Shown here: one piece after another, positions 40,778 to 53,081 of the stretch
Layout of the letters: each line of letters opens with the position of its first letter
Position numbering within the stretch: position 1 is the stretch's first letter
Assembly: GCA_963760715.1 (NCBI GenBank)
Contig: CAVXDY010000007.1
Span: 372,001 to 436,000 of the forward strand
Direction of reading: 5' to 3'
Length of the DNA stretch: 64,000 nucleotides
DNA from: CAVXDY01 sp963760715
GTDB lineage: Bacteria > Actinomycetota > Thermoleophilia > Miltoncostaeales > Miltoncostaeaceae
Notes under the pieces: model-generated
What the model saw: the letters and a program-made list of their open reading frames with translations, nothing else
The model's database searches: none
Told to the model about the DNA's origin: nothing
Made by a program: the position numbers and the translations under genes

Positions 40778-41497
40778 ATGCCCAAGCGTGGCAAGCGCTA
40801 CAAGCAGGCGAAGTCCGAGATCGACACCGAGCGCGTGTACCACCCGCTCCACGCGGTCCGGCTCATCAAGTCGCAGGAGCTCACCCGTTTCGACCCCACG
40901 GTCGAGGTGCACCTGCGCCTGGGCGTCAACGTGCGCCACGCCGACCAGCAGCTGCGCGGCACCATCAGCCTTCCCCACGGCACCGGCAAGTCGGTGACCG
41001 TCGCGGTCTTCGCCGAGGGCGACAAGGCCCGTGAGGCCGAGACCGCCGGCGCGGACATCGTGGGCGGCGAGGACCTGGCCAAGCGCGTGCTGGAGGGCTT
41101 CGACGAGTTCGACATCGCCATCGCCACCCCGGACATGATGGGCACGGTCGGCAAGCTCGGCCGCATCCTCGGCCCCTCCGGGAAGATGCCGAACCCCAAG
41201 AGCGGCACGGTCACCTTCGACGTGGGCAAGGCCGTCACGGACGTCAAGGGCGGCAAGGTCGAGTACCGCACCGACCGCGCCGGCATCGTCCACATCGGCA
41301 TCGGCAAGCGGTCCTTCGAGGAGCGCCAGCTGCTCGAGAACTACGGGGTCGTCATCGAGGAGATCGTCCGCATGAAGCCGGCGGCGGCCAAGGGCAAGTA
41401 CCTGAAGTCGATCACCATCGCCCAGACGATGGGCCCCGGCATCCCGCTCGACCCCACCCGCGTCACGTCGGCCGACGTGCTGGAGGAGCCCACCTAG
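40778..41497 (+). CDS. rplA: 50S ribosomal protein L1
   Basis: 239 residues, full length. The L1 signature is LGRILGPSGKMPNPKSGTV. L1 forms the mobile stalk at the E site and in many bacteria represses its own rplK-rplA mRNA. The ribosome site GGAGGAGG is 6 bases before the ATG. Confidence 0.98.
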   Translation: MPKRGKRYKQAKSEIDTERVYHPLHAVRLIKSQELTRFDPTVEVHLRLGVNVRHADQQLRGTISLPHGTGKSVTVAVFAEGDKAREAETAGADIVGGEDLAKRVLEGFDEFDIAIATPDMMGTVGKLGRILGPSGKMPNPKSGTVTFDVGKAVTDVKGGKVEYRTDRAGIVHIGIGKRSFEERQLLENYGVVIEEIVRMKPAAAKGKYLKSITIAQTMGPGIPLDPTRVTSADVLEEPT

Positions 41498-41674
41498 CCG
41501 AAGGCCCCGGCCTCAAACCCCGACCGAAGACCCACGGGGGCGGCGACCGCCGCCTCAAACCGCCCGAAGCGCGAAGGGCACCCCGTGCGAGGTTGGCGCA
41601 GATGCCGAGTGGCCCCCTGGGGTCGCCTGCCTCTCGCCGCCCGCGCGGGCGACGAGCACGATGGAGGTGAACCC
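41498..41674 (+). ncRNA. probable L10 leader (autoregulatory 5' region of rplJ-rplL)
   Basis: 177 bases between rplA and rplJ contain several GC hairpins, for example GGCGG-CGA-CCGCC near 41538-41550, and unpaired purine-rich segments such as CCGAAG and CAAACC. This is the place of the L10 leader, to which L10-L12 binds to repress its own synthesis. I rely on position and general shape; a covariance-model match was not made. Confidence 0.45.
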
Positions 41675-42217
41675 CTGAGACGAGACGAGAAGGAACGCGC
41701 CATCGCGGCGCTCAGCGAGCGCCTCACGGCGAGCGGGACGATCTTCGCCGCCGACTTCCGCGGCCTGACCGTCAAGCAGCTCGCGGAGCTGCGCGGCCGT
41801 CTGCGCGTGGCCGAGACCGAGTTCACGGTGGTCAAGAACACCCTCGCCCGCCGGGCGGCGTCCGACACCGGGCGCGACGCGCTCCTGCCGTACCTCGACG
41901 GGCCCACCGGCCTGGCCTGGGTGGGCGGCGATCCGGCCGTGGCGGCGAAGGCGCTGAACCAGTTCGCGGGGGAGCACCCCGACGTCCTGAGCATCAAGGG
42001 CGGCCTGCTCGAGGGGAACGATCTCCCGAGCGCCGACGTCGCGCGCCTCGCGAAGCTCCCGTCCCGCGAGCAGCTCCTGGGCCAGCTCGCCGGAGGCCTC
42101 GCGGCCCCGATCTCCGGCCTCGCCGGGACCCTCAACAGCCTCATCGGAGGCCTCGCCCGCACGCTCGCCGCCGTTCAGGCGCAGCGGGGCGACGAGACCG
42201 CCCCCGCGGACGCCTAG
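41675..42217 (+). CDS. rplJ: 50S ribosomal protein L10
   Basis: 180 residues if started at CTG 41675, the only codon placed correctly (7 bases) behind the strong GGAGG at 41663 and in frame with the conserved N-terminus RRDEKERAIAALSERL. The in-frame GTG candidates upstream lie within the leader and have no ribosome site. L10 core motifs follow (ADFRGLTVKQLAELR, VVKNTLARRA). L10 anchors the L12 stalk. The CTG is unusual: either a genuine rare start or a sequence error in an ATG. Confidence 0.93.
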   Translation: MRRDEKERAIAALSERLTASGTIFAADFRGLTVKQLAELRGRLRVAETEFTVVKNTLARRAASDTGRDALLPYLDGPTGLAWVGGDPAVAAKALNQFAGEHPDVLSIKGGLLEGNDLPSADVARLAKLPSREQLLGQLAGGLAAPISGLAGTLNSLIGGLARTLAAVQAQRGDETAPADA

Positions 42218-42272
42218 CGCGCCCGCACCGACCGACTTCCGACACACCACGCTCGAGGATCAAGGAGACAGA

Positions 42273-42656
42273 ATGGCGACGACTGAAGAGTGGATCGAGG
42301 AGCTCAAGGGCATTTCCGTGCTCGAGCTCTCGGAGCGCATCAAGGCGCTCGAGGAGACCTTCGGGGTCACCGCCGCCGCCCCCGTGGCCGTGGCCGCCGC
42401 CCCCGCGGGCGGTGACGGCGCCGCCGCGCCCGCCGAGGAGGAGCAGACCGCCTTCACGGTGAGCCTCGACGCCGCCGGCGACAAGAAGATCCAGGTGATC
42501 AAGGTCGTCCGCGCGGTCACCGGCCTGGGCCTGAAGGAGGCCAAGGAGCTGGTCGACAACGCGCCCAGCGACGTCAAGGAGGGCGTGACCAAGGACGAGG
42601 CCGACCAGGTCCGGGCCCAGCTCGAGGAGGCCGGCGGGCTCGTCACCGTCAAGTAG
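42273..42656 (+). CDS. rplL: 50S ribosomal protein L7/L12
   Basis: 127 residues. The N-terminal dimerisation helix (WIEELKGISVLELSERIKAL), Ala/Pro-rich hinge and C-terminal factor-binding domain (KIQVIKVVRAVTGLGLKEAK) are all present. It recruits and activates translational GTPases. A GGAGA lies 8 bases before the ATG. A perfect GC hairpin closes the transcript. Confidence 0.98.
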   Translation: MATTEEWIEELKGISVLELSERIKALEETFGVTAAAPVAVAAAPAGGDGAAAPAEEEQTAFTVSLDAAGDKKIQVIKVVRAVTGLGLKEAKELVDNAPSDVKEGVTKDEADQVRAQLEEAGGLVTVK

Positions 42657-42664
42657 CTCCGCGG

Positions 42665-42694
42665 GCCCGCGCGGGGGAGATGCCCCGCGCGGGC
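42665..42694 (+). terminator. hairpin terminator after rplL
   Basis: A 12-bp perfect stem (GCCCGCGCGGGG / CCCCGCGCGGGC) with a 6-base loop, 8 bases after the rplL stop. There is no U-tract, as is common for actinobacterial terminators. Confidence 0.7.
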
Positions 42695-42707
42695 GGACCC
42701 GGAGGGG

Positions 42708-42736
42708 TTGAGCGCATCCGGGGGCGTCACTACCGT
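42708..42736 (+). promoter_or_regulatory. promoter of the subtilase pair
   Basis: TTGAGC (42708-42713), a 17-base spacer and TACCGT (42731-42736). The GTG start follows 8 bases later without a ribosome site, so the mRNA is probably leaderless. It is the best -35/-10 pair seen in the window. Confidence 0.6.
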
Positions 42737-42744
42737 GCCCCGCC

Positions 42745-44214
42745 GTGGGGAGAGCGTCCGTGGTCACGGCCGTCCTGATCGGCGCCGCTCTGCTCGCGCC
42801 GCCCGCTTCGGGCGCCCTCATCAGCCAGGGCGCGGTGCGGATGGGGGCCGACGCGCTGTGGAGCCGCGGTGTCCTCGGCCAGGGGCAGACCGTGGCCGTG
42901 CTCGACGAGGGCTTCTCGGGCCTGGACCGCTCGATCGCCCTGGGTGAGCTGCCCCCTCGCGAGGCGATGACCATCCGCAGCTTCGATCCGGAGAGCGGCC
43001 TGGAGGGCCGCACCGAGTTCGGCCTGCCCACCCAGCACGGCGTCCGCATGGCCGAGCTCATCCACGACCTGGCCCCCGAGGCCCGGCTGGTGCTGGTGGG
43101 GTACCGCACCATCGACCAGTTCGAGGAGGCCGCGGCGTGGATCGCCTCCCAGGGCATCCCCATCGTCAGCCATTCCAACTCCTTCCTGACCCCTCCCTTC
43201 GACGGCACCGGCCGCGCGGCCCGCGCGGTGGACGCCGCGGCGGCCGCGGGCGTGCTCTGGGTGAACTCGGCCGGGAACTACGGCCAGCGCCACTGGCGCG
43301 GCGCGGCCGCGCCGGGGGGCACCGTCATCCCGATCGCGCCGGCCGGGACCCCGCTCCTGTTCAGCCTCTGCTGGAGCGCGCCGGGCGTGGCCGCGAGCGT
43401 GGCGGTCGAGCACCAGGACCCGGCGGGGGCGTGGATCGAGGTGCAGCGCAGCGCGCCGGCCGGCCCCGGGAACGCGGTCACCACGCCCCTCACCACGGAC
43501 GCGGGCGCGTGGCGGCTGGTGGTGCGGCAGGACGCGGGCGCCCCGGCGGAGCTGAGCCTGTTCTCCCAGACCGTCGGCTTCGGCCCGCTCGCGGTGCCCG
43601 ACGGCAGCATCCCCACCCCCGGCGACGCCGCCGGCGCCCTCAGCGTGGGGGCCGTCAAGTGGACGGGTGTCGACCTCGAGCCCTACTCGTCCGAGGGCCC
43701 GGCCGCCGGCGGCTCGAAGCCGGACCTCGTGGCGCCCACCTACGTCACCTCCAACCCGGAGTGGCCGGGCACCGCCGGCACCTCGTCCTCCGCGGCGCAC
43801 GTCGCGGGCGCGGCCGCGCTGCTGCGCCAGGAGCGCCAGGCCCTCGGCCTCCCCGTGACCCCGGGCGACCTGCGCGCGGCCCTGGTCGCCGGGGCCCTCG
43901 ACCTGGGACGGCGGGGCCCGGACCCGCTCTACGGCGCGGGGATGGCCCGCCTCGACACCGTCGCGCCCTCCCTGCGGCTCGGCGTGAGCCCCGGCGCGCG
44001 CCCGGTGCTGCGGGCGCGCGCGGGCGACGAGGGTACGATCCGCGACGTGCGGGCCATCCTCAACGGGCGGACGCTTCGAGTGGTGCGCCGGCCCGCATTC
44101 GGGCTGCGCCTGCCCGCGCTGCGCCGGGGGTCCAATCGCCTGACCGTCACGGTCCAGGACATGGCCGGGAACGTGACGAGCCGGACCCGGGTGATCCGGT
44201 CGCGCGCTCGATGA
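42745..44214 (+). CDS. secreted subtilase-family (S8) serine protease, first of a tandem pair
   Basis: 489 residues, GTG start, signal peptide about 5-23. The catalytic triad can be placed as D54 (VAVLDEGFSG), H98 (PTQHGVRMAEL) and S347 (GTSSSAAHVAG), with the oxyanion Asn in VNSAGNYGQ. The Asp and His motifs depart from the classical DTGI and HGTHVAG. A jelly-roll insert (about 180-290) sits between Asn and Ser, and an Ig-like domain ends the protein. Exported and probably proteolytic; the substrate is unknown. Its stop overlaps the start of a paralogue (ATGA). Confidence 0.85.
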   Translation: MGRASVVTAVLIGAALLAPPASGALISQGAVRMGADALWSRGVLGQGQTVAVLDEGFSGLDRSIALGELPPREAMTIRSFDPESGLEGRTEFGLPTQHGVRMAELIHDLAPEARLVLVGYRTIDQFEEAAAWIASQGIPIVSHSNSFLTPPFDGTGRAARAVDAAAAAGVLWVNSAGNYGQRHWRGAAAPGGTVIPIAPAGTPLLFSLCWSAPGVAASVAVEHQDPAGAWIEVQRSAPAGPGNAVTTPLTTDAGAWRLVVRQDAGAPAELSLFSQTVGFGPLAVPDGSIPTPGDAAGALSVGAVKWTGVDLEPYSSEGPAAGGSKPDLVAPTYVTSNPEWPGTAGTSSSAAHVAGAAALLRQERQALGLPVTPGDLRAALVAGALDLGRRGPDPLYGAGMARLDTVAPSLRLGVSPGARPVLRARAGDEGTIRDVRAILNGRTLRVVRRPAFGLRLPALRRGSNRLTVTVQDMAGNVTSRTRVIRSRAR

Positions 44215-46148
44215 GCCGCTCGCGCCTGGGCGCGGCGCTGGCCCTCGGCCTGGTCGCGATCGGCATGGGCGCCGCTGCCCCGGCCATGGCCAGCGCCCCC
44301 GCCCTTGCCGCCGCGCCCGCCGCGTTCGCGGACGAGGCCCTCAGCCAGGGCCTGGAGCGGAGCGGGGCCGACGTGCTCGGGCGCGTGGCCGGCGGGGGCG
44401 CCGGGCTCACGATCGCCGTGGTGGACATGGGCTTCGGCCAGAACATCGCGACGCTCCAGGCCAAGAAGGAGCTGCCGCCGCCCGGGCGGCTCGAGATGCT
44501 CTCCTTCGACTCGACCTCGGGCCTCGCGGGGACCAACGCGTACGGCCACCGCACCAACCACGGGGAGCTCGTCGCGCAGACCGTCTACGACTACGCGCCG
44601 AACGCCCGCTACCTGTTCGTGAACTACCACAGCGAGGCCGACTTCATCGTGGCCGCCGACGCGGTGACCGCACGGCGGCCCGACATCGTGGTCCACTCGA
44701 ACAGCTTCATCGAGGGGCCGTTCGACGGCACCAGCCCCGCGGCGCGGGCGGTCGACCGGGCCGCGGCCGCCGGCATCCTCTGGATCAACTCGGTCGGCAA
44801 CTACGCACAGCTCCATTGGAGCGGGCCGTGGGAGGACGCCGACCTCGACCACGAACTCGACTGGCCGAACGGCGACAGCTGGACCTTCACGCGGGGGGCC
44901 GGGCTCCCGATCACGTTCGCGCTCTCGTGGATCTCGCCGGCCGGGGGCCCGCCCACCGACATCGACCTGGCGCTCGAGCACCTCGAGGCCGACGGCACCT
45001 GGAGCGTCGTGGCCCTCTCGGACGACCGCCAGTCGGAGGGCAAGCCCCCCGCCGAGCGCATCACCGGCTACCTCCCCCCGGCCGAGGGCACCTTCCGCCT
45101 GCGGCCGATCCTGGTGTCGGGGCCCCCGCCGGAGGGGAACCTGACCCTGTTCTCGCGGGAGATCCCCCTGGCCGCCATCTCCGGCTCGGTGGAGGGCAGC
45201 GTGCCGACCCCCGGCGACGCGGCGGGGGCCGTCGCGGTGGGGGCGGTGGACTGGCGCGGCGACCGCTTCAAGGCCTACTCCTCGCAGGGCCCCACGGCCG
45301 ACGGCCGTCTGAAGCCCGACATCGTGGCGCCCACCGACACGCGCCTGATGGGGCCCAACGGGTTCCGGTCGATCGGAGGGACCTCCATCGCGGCCCCCAA
45401 CGCCGCGGGCGTGGCGGCCGTCATCCTCGCCGCCGCGCGCCGGGCGGGTCAGGCCCCGACCGCGGCCGAGGTCCGCGGCCAGCTCTCGGCGCTGGCGCTC
45501 GACCTCGGCGCGCCGGGACCGGACGAGGTGTTCGGGGCGGGCCGCGTGCGCGCGTCGGTGGATCCGCCCCGCCTGGGCCGGCTGGTGCCCGCGCCCCTCG
45601 CCTCGGTGCGCGGTCGCGTGACCGTGCACTTCACGGCGCAGTCGCGCTCGACGGTCACCCACTGGTCGCTGGACGTCAACGGCGTGCCGGCGGTCCGGCG
45701 CCCGCAGCCCTACCCCCGCGGGATCACCATCAACACGCGCCACCTCTCCGAGGGCTTCCACACCATCCGCGTGGACGCCCAGGACTTCCCCGGAAACGTG
45801 GGCGTGCGGACGTGGGCGGTGAAGGTGGACAACACGCCGCCGGCGCTCGCCGTGCGGGGTGCGGTCTCCCGCCGGCCCCACGGTCCCGCCGCCGCCCGCC
45901 GGCCGCGGACGGTGGGGATCCTCGTCTCGGCGCTCGACCCCGGCTCCACGGGCGCGCTGCGCGTGACGGTCGCCCTTCGGGACCGGGCGGGACGCTCGCT
46001 GTCGGCGCGCTCGTCCGAGGTGAGGCCGGGCGCTCTGCGCCGGGTGCCCCTCGGGAAGCTCCGACGCGGCCGCTACACCGCGATCGTGCGGCTGACCGAC
46101 CGGGCGGGGAACGCCGTCACGGTCAGCCGCAGGATCCTCGTGCGCTAG
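44211..46148 (+). CDS. secreted subtilase-family (S8) serine protease, second of a tandem pair
   Basis: 645 residues from ATG 44211 with signal peptide (about 8-40). The triad is D72 (VVDMGFGQN), H117 (TNHGELVAQ) and S392 (GGTSIAAPNAAG), with oxyanion Asn in INSVGNYAQ. It shares the insert and the phrase PTPGDAAGA with its upstream neighbour, so the two arose by duplication. The C-terminal 230 residues hold two Ig-like domains (HWSLDVNGVPAVRR; VSALDPGSTGALRVTVAL). Neither copy carries a visible inhibitor propeptide. Probably co-translated with the first copy. Confidence 0.85.
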   Translation: MSRSRLGAALALGLVAIGMGAAAPAMASAPALAAAPAAFADEALSQGLERSGADVLGRVAGGGAGLTIAVVDMGFGQNIATLQAKKELPPPGRLEMLSFDSTSGLAGTNAYGHRTNHGELVAQTVYDYAPNARYLFVNYHSEADFIVAADAVTARRPDIVVHSNSFIEGPFDGTSPAARAVDRAAAAGILWINSVGNYAQLHWSGPWEDADLDHELDWPNGDSWTFTRGAGLPITFALSWISPAGGPPTDIDLALEHLEADGTWSVVALSDDRQSEGKPPAERITGYLPPAEGTFRLRPILVSGPPPEGNLTLFSREIPLAAISGSVEGSVPTPGDAAGAVAVGAVDWRGDRFKAYSSQGPTADGRLKPDIVAPTDTRLMGPNGFRSIGGTSIAAPNAAGVAAVILAAARRAGQAPTAAEVRGQLSALALDLGAPGPDEVFGAGRVRASVDPPRLGRLVPAPLASVRGRVTVHFTAQSRSTVTHWSLDVNGVPAVRRPQPYPRGITINTRHLSEGFHTIRVDAQDFPGNVGVRTWAVKVDNTPPALAVRGAVSRRPHGPAAARRPRTVGILVSALDPGSTGALRVTVALRDRAGRSLSARSSEVRPGALRRVPLGKLRRGRYTAIVRLTDRAGNAVTVSRRILVR

Positions 46149-46197
46149 GTCTCGTCACCCGGGGATGGGGACCCGGCGCCCCGGCGCGCGGCGGCGA

Positions 46198-47328
46198 TCA
46201 CCCCCCGGGTCGCTGGGCCAGGGTCACGGACACCGTGCGCGAGGAGCCCCCCCGGGTGACCTGGAGCGTCACGGTCTGGCCGGGCGCCAGCGGCGCGATG
46301 GCCGCGGTCACCTCGTCGGCCGAGCCGGTCGCGGTGCCGTTCACGCCCGTGATCACGTCCCCCGCGGCCAGGCCGGCCTTCGCCGCCGGGCTGCCGGCCG
46401 TCACGGCCGCCACGGTGGCGCCCGGGACGGCGTTCCCGCCGATCGCCGAGGCGGTCGTGAGCTGGACCCCCAGGAAGGGGTGCGCGACCTTCTCGCCGGC
46501 GATGAGCTGGTCGACGACCTTCGCGACGGTGGCGCTCGGGATCGCGAAGCCGACGCCCACGTTCCCGTCCACCTCGCCGCCCTCGATCTGCGAGTTGACG
46601 CCGATCACATGGCCCTGGTCGTCGAGCAGCGGGCTCCCGGAGCTGCCGTGGTTGATCGAGGCGTCGGTCTGGATGACGCCCGCGATCGTGTAGCCGTTGA
46701 TGGACTGGATGGTGCGGTTCAGCGCGCTCACGATGCCGGCGGTCGTGGTGTTCTCGAGCCCGAACGGGCTGGAGATGGCGACGACCGGATCGCCCACGTG
46801 CACGCCGCCGGAGTCGGCGAACTGGAGGGGCGTCACCTTGGGCCCGCCGTCCACCTTGATCACGGCGAGGTCGCTGGACGCGTCGGCGCCGACCAGCTTC
46901 GCCGTGGCCCGCGTCCCGTCGTTGAACGTCACGGAGATGGCGGTCGCGCCGTCGACGACGTGGTCGTTGGTCACGATGTGGCCCTGGTCGTCGATCACGA
47001 AGCCCGAGCCCTGGGCCTCGGTGGTCCCTCCCTGGCCCTGCGGGCCGGCGGCGCCCGACGCGCGGGAGGTCACCTCGATCTCCACCACGCCGGCCGCCTC
47101 GGCCGCGTAGATCTGGCCGGCGGTCAGGCCGGCCGACGCGGCCGTGGCCGCCAGCGTACGGGTCGTGGCCGCCGGGGCCGCCGTCGCGGCGATCGTCGTG
47201 GCCGCCGCCGGGGCCGCCGGGGTGCCCAGGGACATGTCGTACGCCCAGATGCCGGTCCCCGCTCCGATCCCCGCGGACAACACCACGCCGCTGGCGGCGA
47301 TCGCCACCCGTCTGCGCACCGCGTTCAT
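46198..47328 (-). CDS. HtrA/DegP-type serine protease with PDZ domain
   Basis: 376 residues from ATG 47328. One N-terminal membrane helix (about 8-28), an Ala/Thr linker, a trypsin-like domain with H123 (TNDHVV), D153 (SSDLAVI) and S230, and one PDZ domain (about 285-370, starting LGVQLTT). The nucleophile loop reads GSSGSPLL in place of the usual GNSGGPLL; the catalytic Ser is kept. It would be anchored in the membrane with the protease outside, acting in envelope protein quality control. It diverges from the DUF4389 gene. Confidence 0.92.
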   Translation of the reverse strand: MNAVRRRVAIAASGVVLSAGIGAGTGIWAYDMSLGTPAAPAAATTIAATAAPAATTRTLAATAASAGLTAGQIYAAEAAGVVEIEVTSRASGAAGPQGQGGTTEAQGSGFVIDDQGHIVTNDHVVDGATAISVTFNDGTRATAKLVGADASSDLAVIKVDGGPKVTPLQFADSGGVHVGDPVVAISSPFGLENTTTAGIVSALNRTIQSINGYTIAGVIQTDASINHGSSGSPLLDDQGHVIGVNSQIEGGEVDGNVGVGFAIPSATVAKVVDQLIAGEKVAHPFLGVQLTTASAIGGNAVPGATVAAVTAGSPAAKAGLAAGDVITGVNGTATGSADEVTAAIAPLAPGQTVTLQVTRGGSSRTVSVTLAQRPGG

Positions 47329-47442
47329 GGACGCCTCCCCGTTCGCGAACTCCCCAGGAGGATTGGTTGTAGCCCCCGATCCTGAGCGGCTCCTGTGAGG
47401 AATAGGGGGCATTCGATGAAGGATGCGTCCCACGTCAACGGC

Positions 47443-47475
47443 TAACCTGGCCCGATGACACGATCGCCCGGATGA
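47443..47475 (+). promoter_or_regulatory. -10 box and 6-codon mini-ORF before the DUF4389 gene
   Basis: TAACCT (47443-47448) lies 7 bases before ATG 47455. This opens a 6-codon frame ending in TGA at 47475, which overlaps the ATG of the next gene (47472) by four bases. It could be a leaderless leader peptide that feeds ribosomes to the main start, which has no ribosome site of its own. Confidence 0.3.
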
Positions 47476-48191
47476 GCGCCGCGACCTCGGCGACGGCTCC
47501 GCCCGAGCGCCCCGGGTATCCGCTGAGCATCGAGGGAGAGCTCCAGCCGGACCTCGGGCGTTGGCTGTGGCTGATCAAGTGGCTGCTCGCCATCCCGCAC
47601 TTCATCGTGCTGGTGTTCCTCTGGATCGCCTACTTCGTGCTGACCGTGGCGGCCTTCTTCGCGATCCTGTTCACCGGCCGCTACCCGCGCGGGATCTTCG
47701 ACTTCAACGTCGGCGTGCTGCGCTGGACCTGGCGGGTCGCCTTCTACGGCAGCAGCGCGATCGCGACCGACCGCTACCCGCCCTTCACCCTGGAGCGCAC
47801 CGACTACCCGGCGACCCTGGAGGTCGAGTATCCGGAGCGCCTCTCGCGCGGGCTGGTGCTGGTGAAGTGGTGGCTGCTGGCGATCCCCCAGTACATCATC
47901 GTGGCCATCTTCGGGAGCGGGCTCTGGGGGTTCAGCGGCCTGCTGGACGGCGGGGGCAACTGGGGCTCGAGTTGGGGCTCGTGGGGGAACTGGGGAGGTG
48001 GCCTGATCGGCCTCCTCGTGCTCATCGCGGGATTCGTGCTGCTGTTCACCGGGCGCTACCCGCGTGACCTCTTCAGCCTCATCATGGGCCTGAACCGCTG
48101 GAGCTACCGGGTGCTCGCCTACGTCTCGCTCATGCGCGACGAGTACCCGCCCTTCCGCCTCGACGCCGGTGGCCGCGAGCGCGGCGACTGA
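47472..48191 (+). CDS. DUF4389 membrane protein with internal duplication
   Basis: 239 residues with two copies of a DUF4389 module. Each has a helix pair and the phrase FTGRYPR(G/D)(I/L)F..., then a W-rich RW(T/S)(W/Y)RV turn ending in DxYPPF (first about 25-105, second about 120-230). A Gly/Trp/Ser-rich loop (about 158-178) sits between the second pair of helices. It is a small integral membrane protein of unknown function. No signal peptide; both ends are predicted cytosolic. Confidence 0.85.
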   Translation: MSAATSATAPPERPGYPLSIEGELQPDLGRWLWLIKWLLAIPHFIVLVFLWIAYFVLTVAAFFAILFTGRYPRGIFDFNVGVLRWTWRVAFYGSSAIATDRYPPFTLERTDYPATLEVEYPERLSRGLVLVKWWLLAIPQYIIVAIFGSGLWGFSGLLDGGGNWGSSWGSWGNWGGGLIGLLVLIAGFVLLFTGRYPRDLFSLIMGLNRWSYRVLAYVSLMRDEYPPFRLDAGGRERGD

Positions 48192-48324
48192 CGGAGCTCG
48201 CCTCGGGTTCCGGCGTCCGCTCCGGGGATCTGGACACCGGGACGGACGATCGCGCACAATCGCCTCGTCGCCGGGAGGCAGTCACCCCGGCGGGTAATCC
48301 CATCTCGATCCCGGGAGGACTGCG

Positions 48325-48525
48325 ATGCCGCTGGAGCAGGCTGCCAAGAGCGCACTGCGCGAGAAGGTGTTGACCGCGAACAAGCACAACGTCGACGCCG
48401 TGACGGACGAGGTGACCGCGGTCCTCGGCACCCTCGAGCCCGACGACAAGGACTACGCGCGGGTCCAGGGCTGGCTCGAGGACCTGGAGATGATCAAGGG
48501 CGGCGGGGTCCCCGGGAAGTTCTAG
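48325..48525 (+). CDS. hypothetical protein, 66 residues
   Basis: ATG behind a good GGGAGGAC. A soluble, charged helical protein (LEQAAKSALREKVLTANKHN, then LEDLEMIKGGGVPGKF). Not recognised. The ribosome site and coding-like composition make it a credible gene; it stands alone and is convergent with the next gene. Confidence 0.7.
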   Translation: MPLEQAAKSALREKVLTANKHNVDAVTDEVTAVLGTLEPDDKDYARVQGWLEDLEMIKGGGVPGKF

Positions 48526-48549
48526 ACCGCTCTCGGAGCGGCGCGGCGC

Positions 48550-49047
48550 CTACCTCCCGCGCGGGGACCGCGTGTGGAGGAGCCGCTGGAGCCGCCGGGT
48601 CTCGGCGAGCGCGTTCATCGGGCGGCGGTCGGGGAACGTCGACCGCCCCCGCTCGATGCGCCCCTCCCGTCCCTCGCGCGCCTCGACCCACCGCTCGTAG
48701 GCGGCGATGAGGGCGAGGAGGCTCTCGACCAGGGGCAGCCCGTCCGGTCCGCCGGAGTAGGGGGTGCCGTCGAGGAGGAGGACGCCCTCGGACGCCACCC
48801 AGGCGAGCTCGCCCGCGCCCGGTTGCGCCGCGCGGATGCCGGCCGTGGAGACGCGGACCGCCAGGCCGTGCCACTCGCGCTTCAGCACCTCCGGCTCCAC
48901 GGCCGGCCGGAAGCCGAACGCGCGCATGCGGCGGCGCTCTTCGGGCGAGGTCCACTGCCGGTGCGTCGCCTCGAGCAGGCCGCGCAGCCGCACGTCCATC
49001 CCGGAGTCCGGCGCGCCGGCGGCGTAGGAGGGAAGGGTGCTGCTCAC
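48550..49047 (-). CDS. hypothetical protein, 165 residues
   Basis: From GTG 49047. The frame continues upstream into the rpoB promoter region but looks non-coding there. The core (VRLRGLLEATHRQWTSPEERRRM, then GVLLLDGTPYSGGPDGLPL and LLALIAAYERWVEAREG) looks like a folded alpha/beta protein with a basic C-terminal helix. No family is recognised and no motif suggests activity. Confidence 0.6.
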   Translation of the reverse strand: MSSTLPSYAAGAPDSGMDVRLRGLLEATHRQWTSPEERRRMRAFGFRPAVEPEVLKREWHGLAVRVSTAGIRAAQPGAGELAWVASEGVLLLDGTPYSGGPDGLPLVESLLALIAAYERWVEAREGREGRIERGRSTFPDRRPMNALAETRRLQRLLHTRSPRGR

Positions 49048-49104
49048 GGGGCCAGTATGCCCAAAGGGTCCGAGCGCGCGAAATGAGGGCGCCGAGCCGG
49101 GTGC

Positions 49105-49110
49105 TACCAT
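49105..49110 (+). promoter_or_regulatory. putative distal -10 box upstream of rpoB
   Basis: TACCAT in GTGCTACCATT, about 195 bases before the rpoB start, the same wording as the rpsL box GTGCTACCTTT. Confidence 0.4.
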
Positions 49111-49174
49111 TCGGCGTCTTGGTCCCCGGGTCTGATTGACGGCGACGGCGCGCCCATCGCGGCCCATGTCGGCC

Positions 49175-49192
49175 GCTCACGAATTCGTGAGC
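49175..49192. repeat. 18-bp perfect palindrome upstream of rpoB
   Basis: GCTCACGAATTCGTGAGC is fully self-complementary and AT-containing in GC-rich surroundings. It lies 131 bases before the rpoB start, between two candidate -10 boxes. It may be a dimeric regulator's binding site. Confidence 0.75.
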
Positions 49193-49223
49193 AGTGCCGC
49201 CGCCGAGCCCTGCCCAATCGTGC

Positions 49224-49229
49224 TATTGT
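49224..49229 (+). promoter_or_regulatory. putative proximal -10 box of rpoB
   Basis: TATTGT in a TGC-extended context (GTGCTATTGTC), about 77 bases before the rpoB start codon and 31 bases after the palindrome at 49175-49192. Confidence 0.4.
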
Positions 49230-49305
49230 CCGTCGTTACGCCTGGCGAGCCGACCGCCTTGCGTACAGCCGTCCCTCGCTCGCTCTCGTCAGGAGGCCTC
49301 GCGAC

Positions 49306-53067
<3,762 letters not shown>

Positions 53068-53081
53068 CGGGGCCCGGCGGA

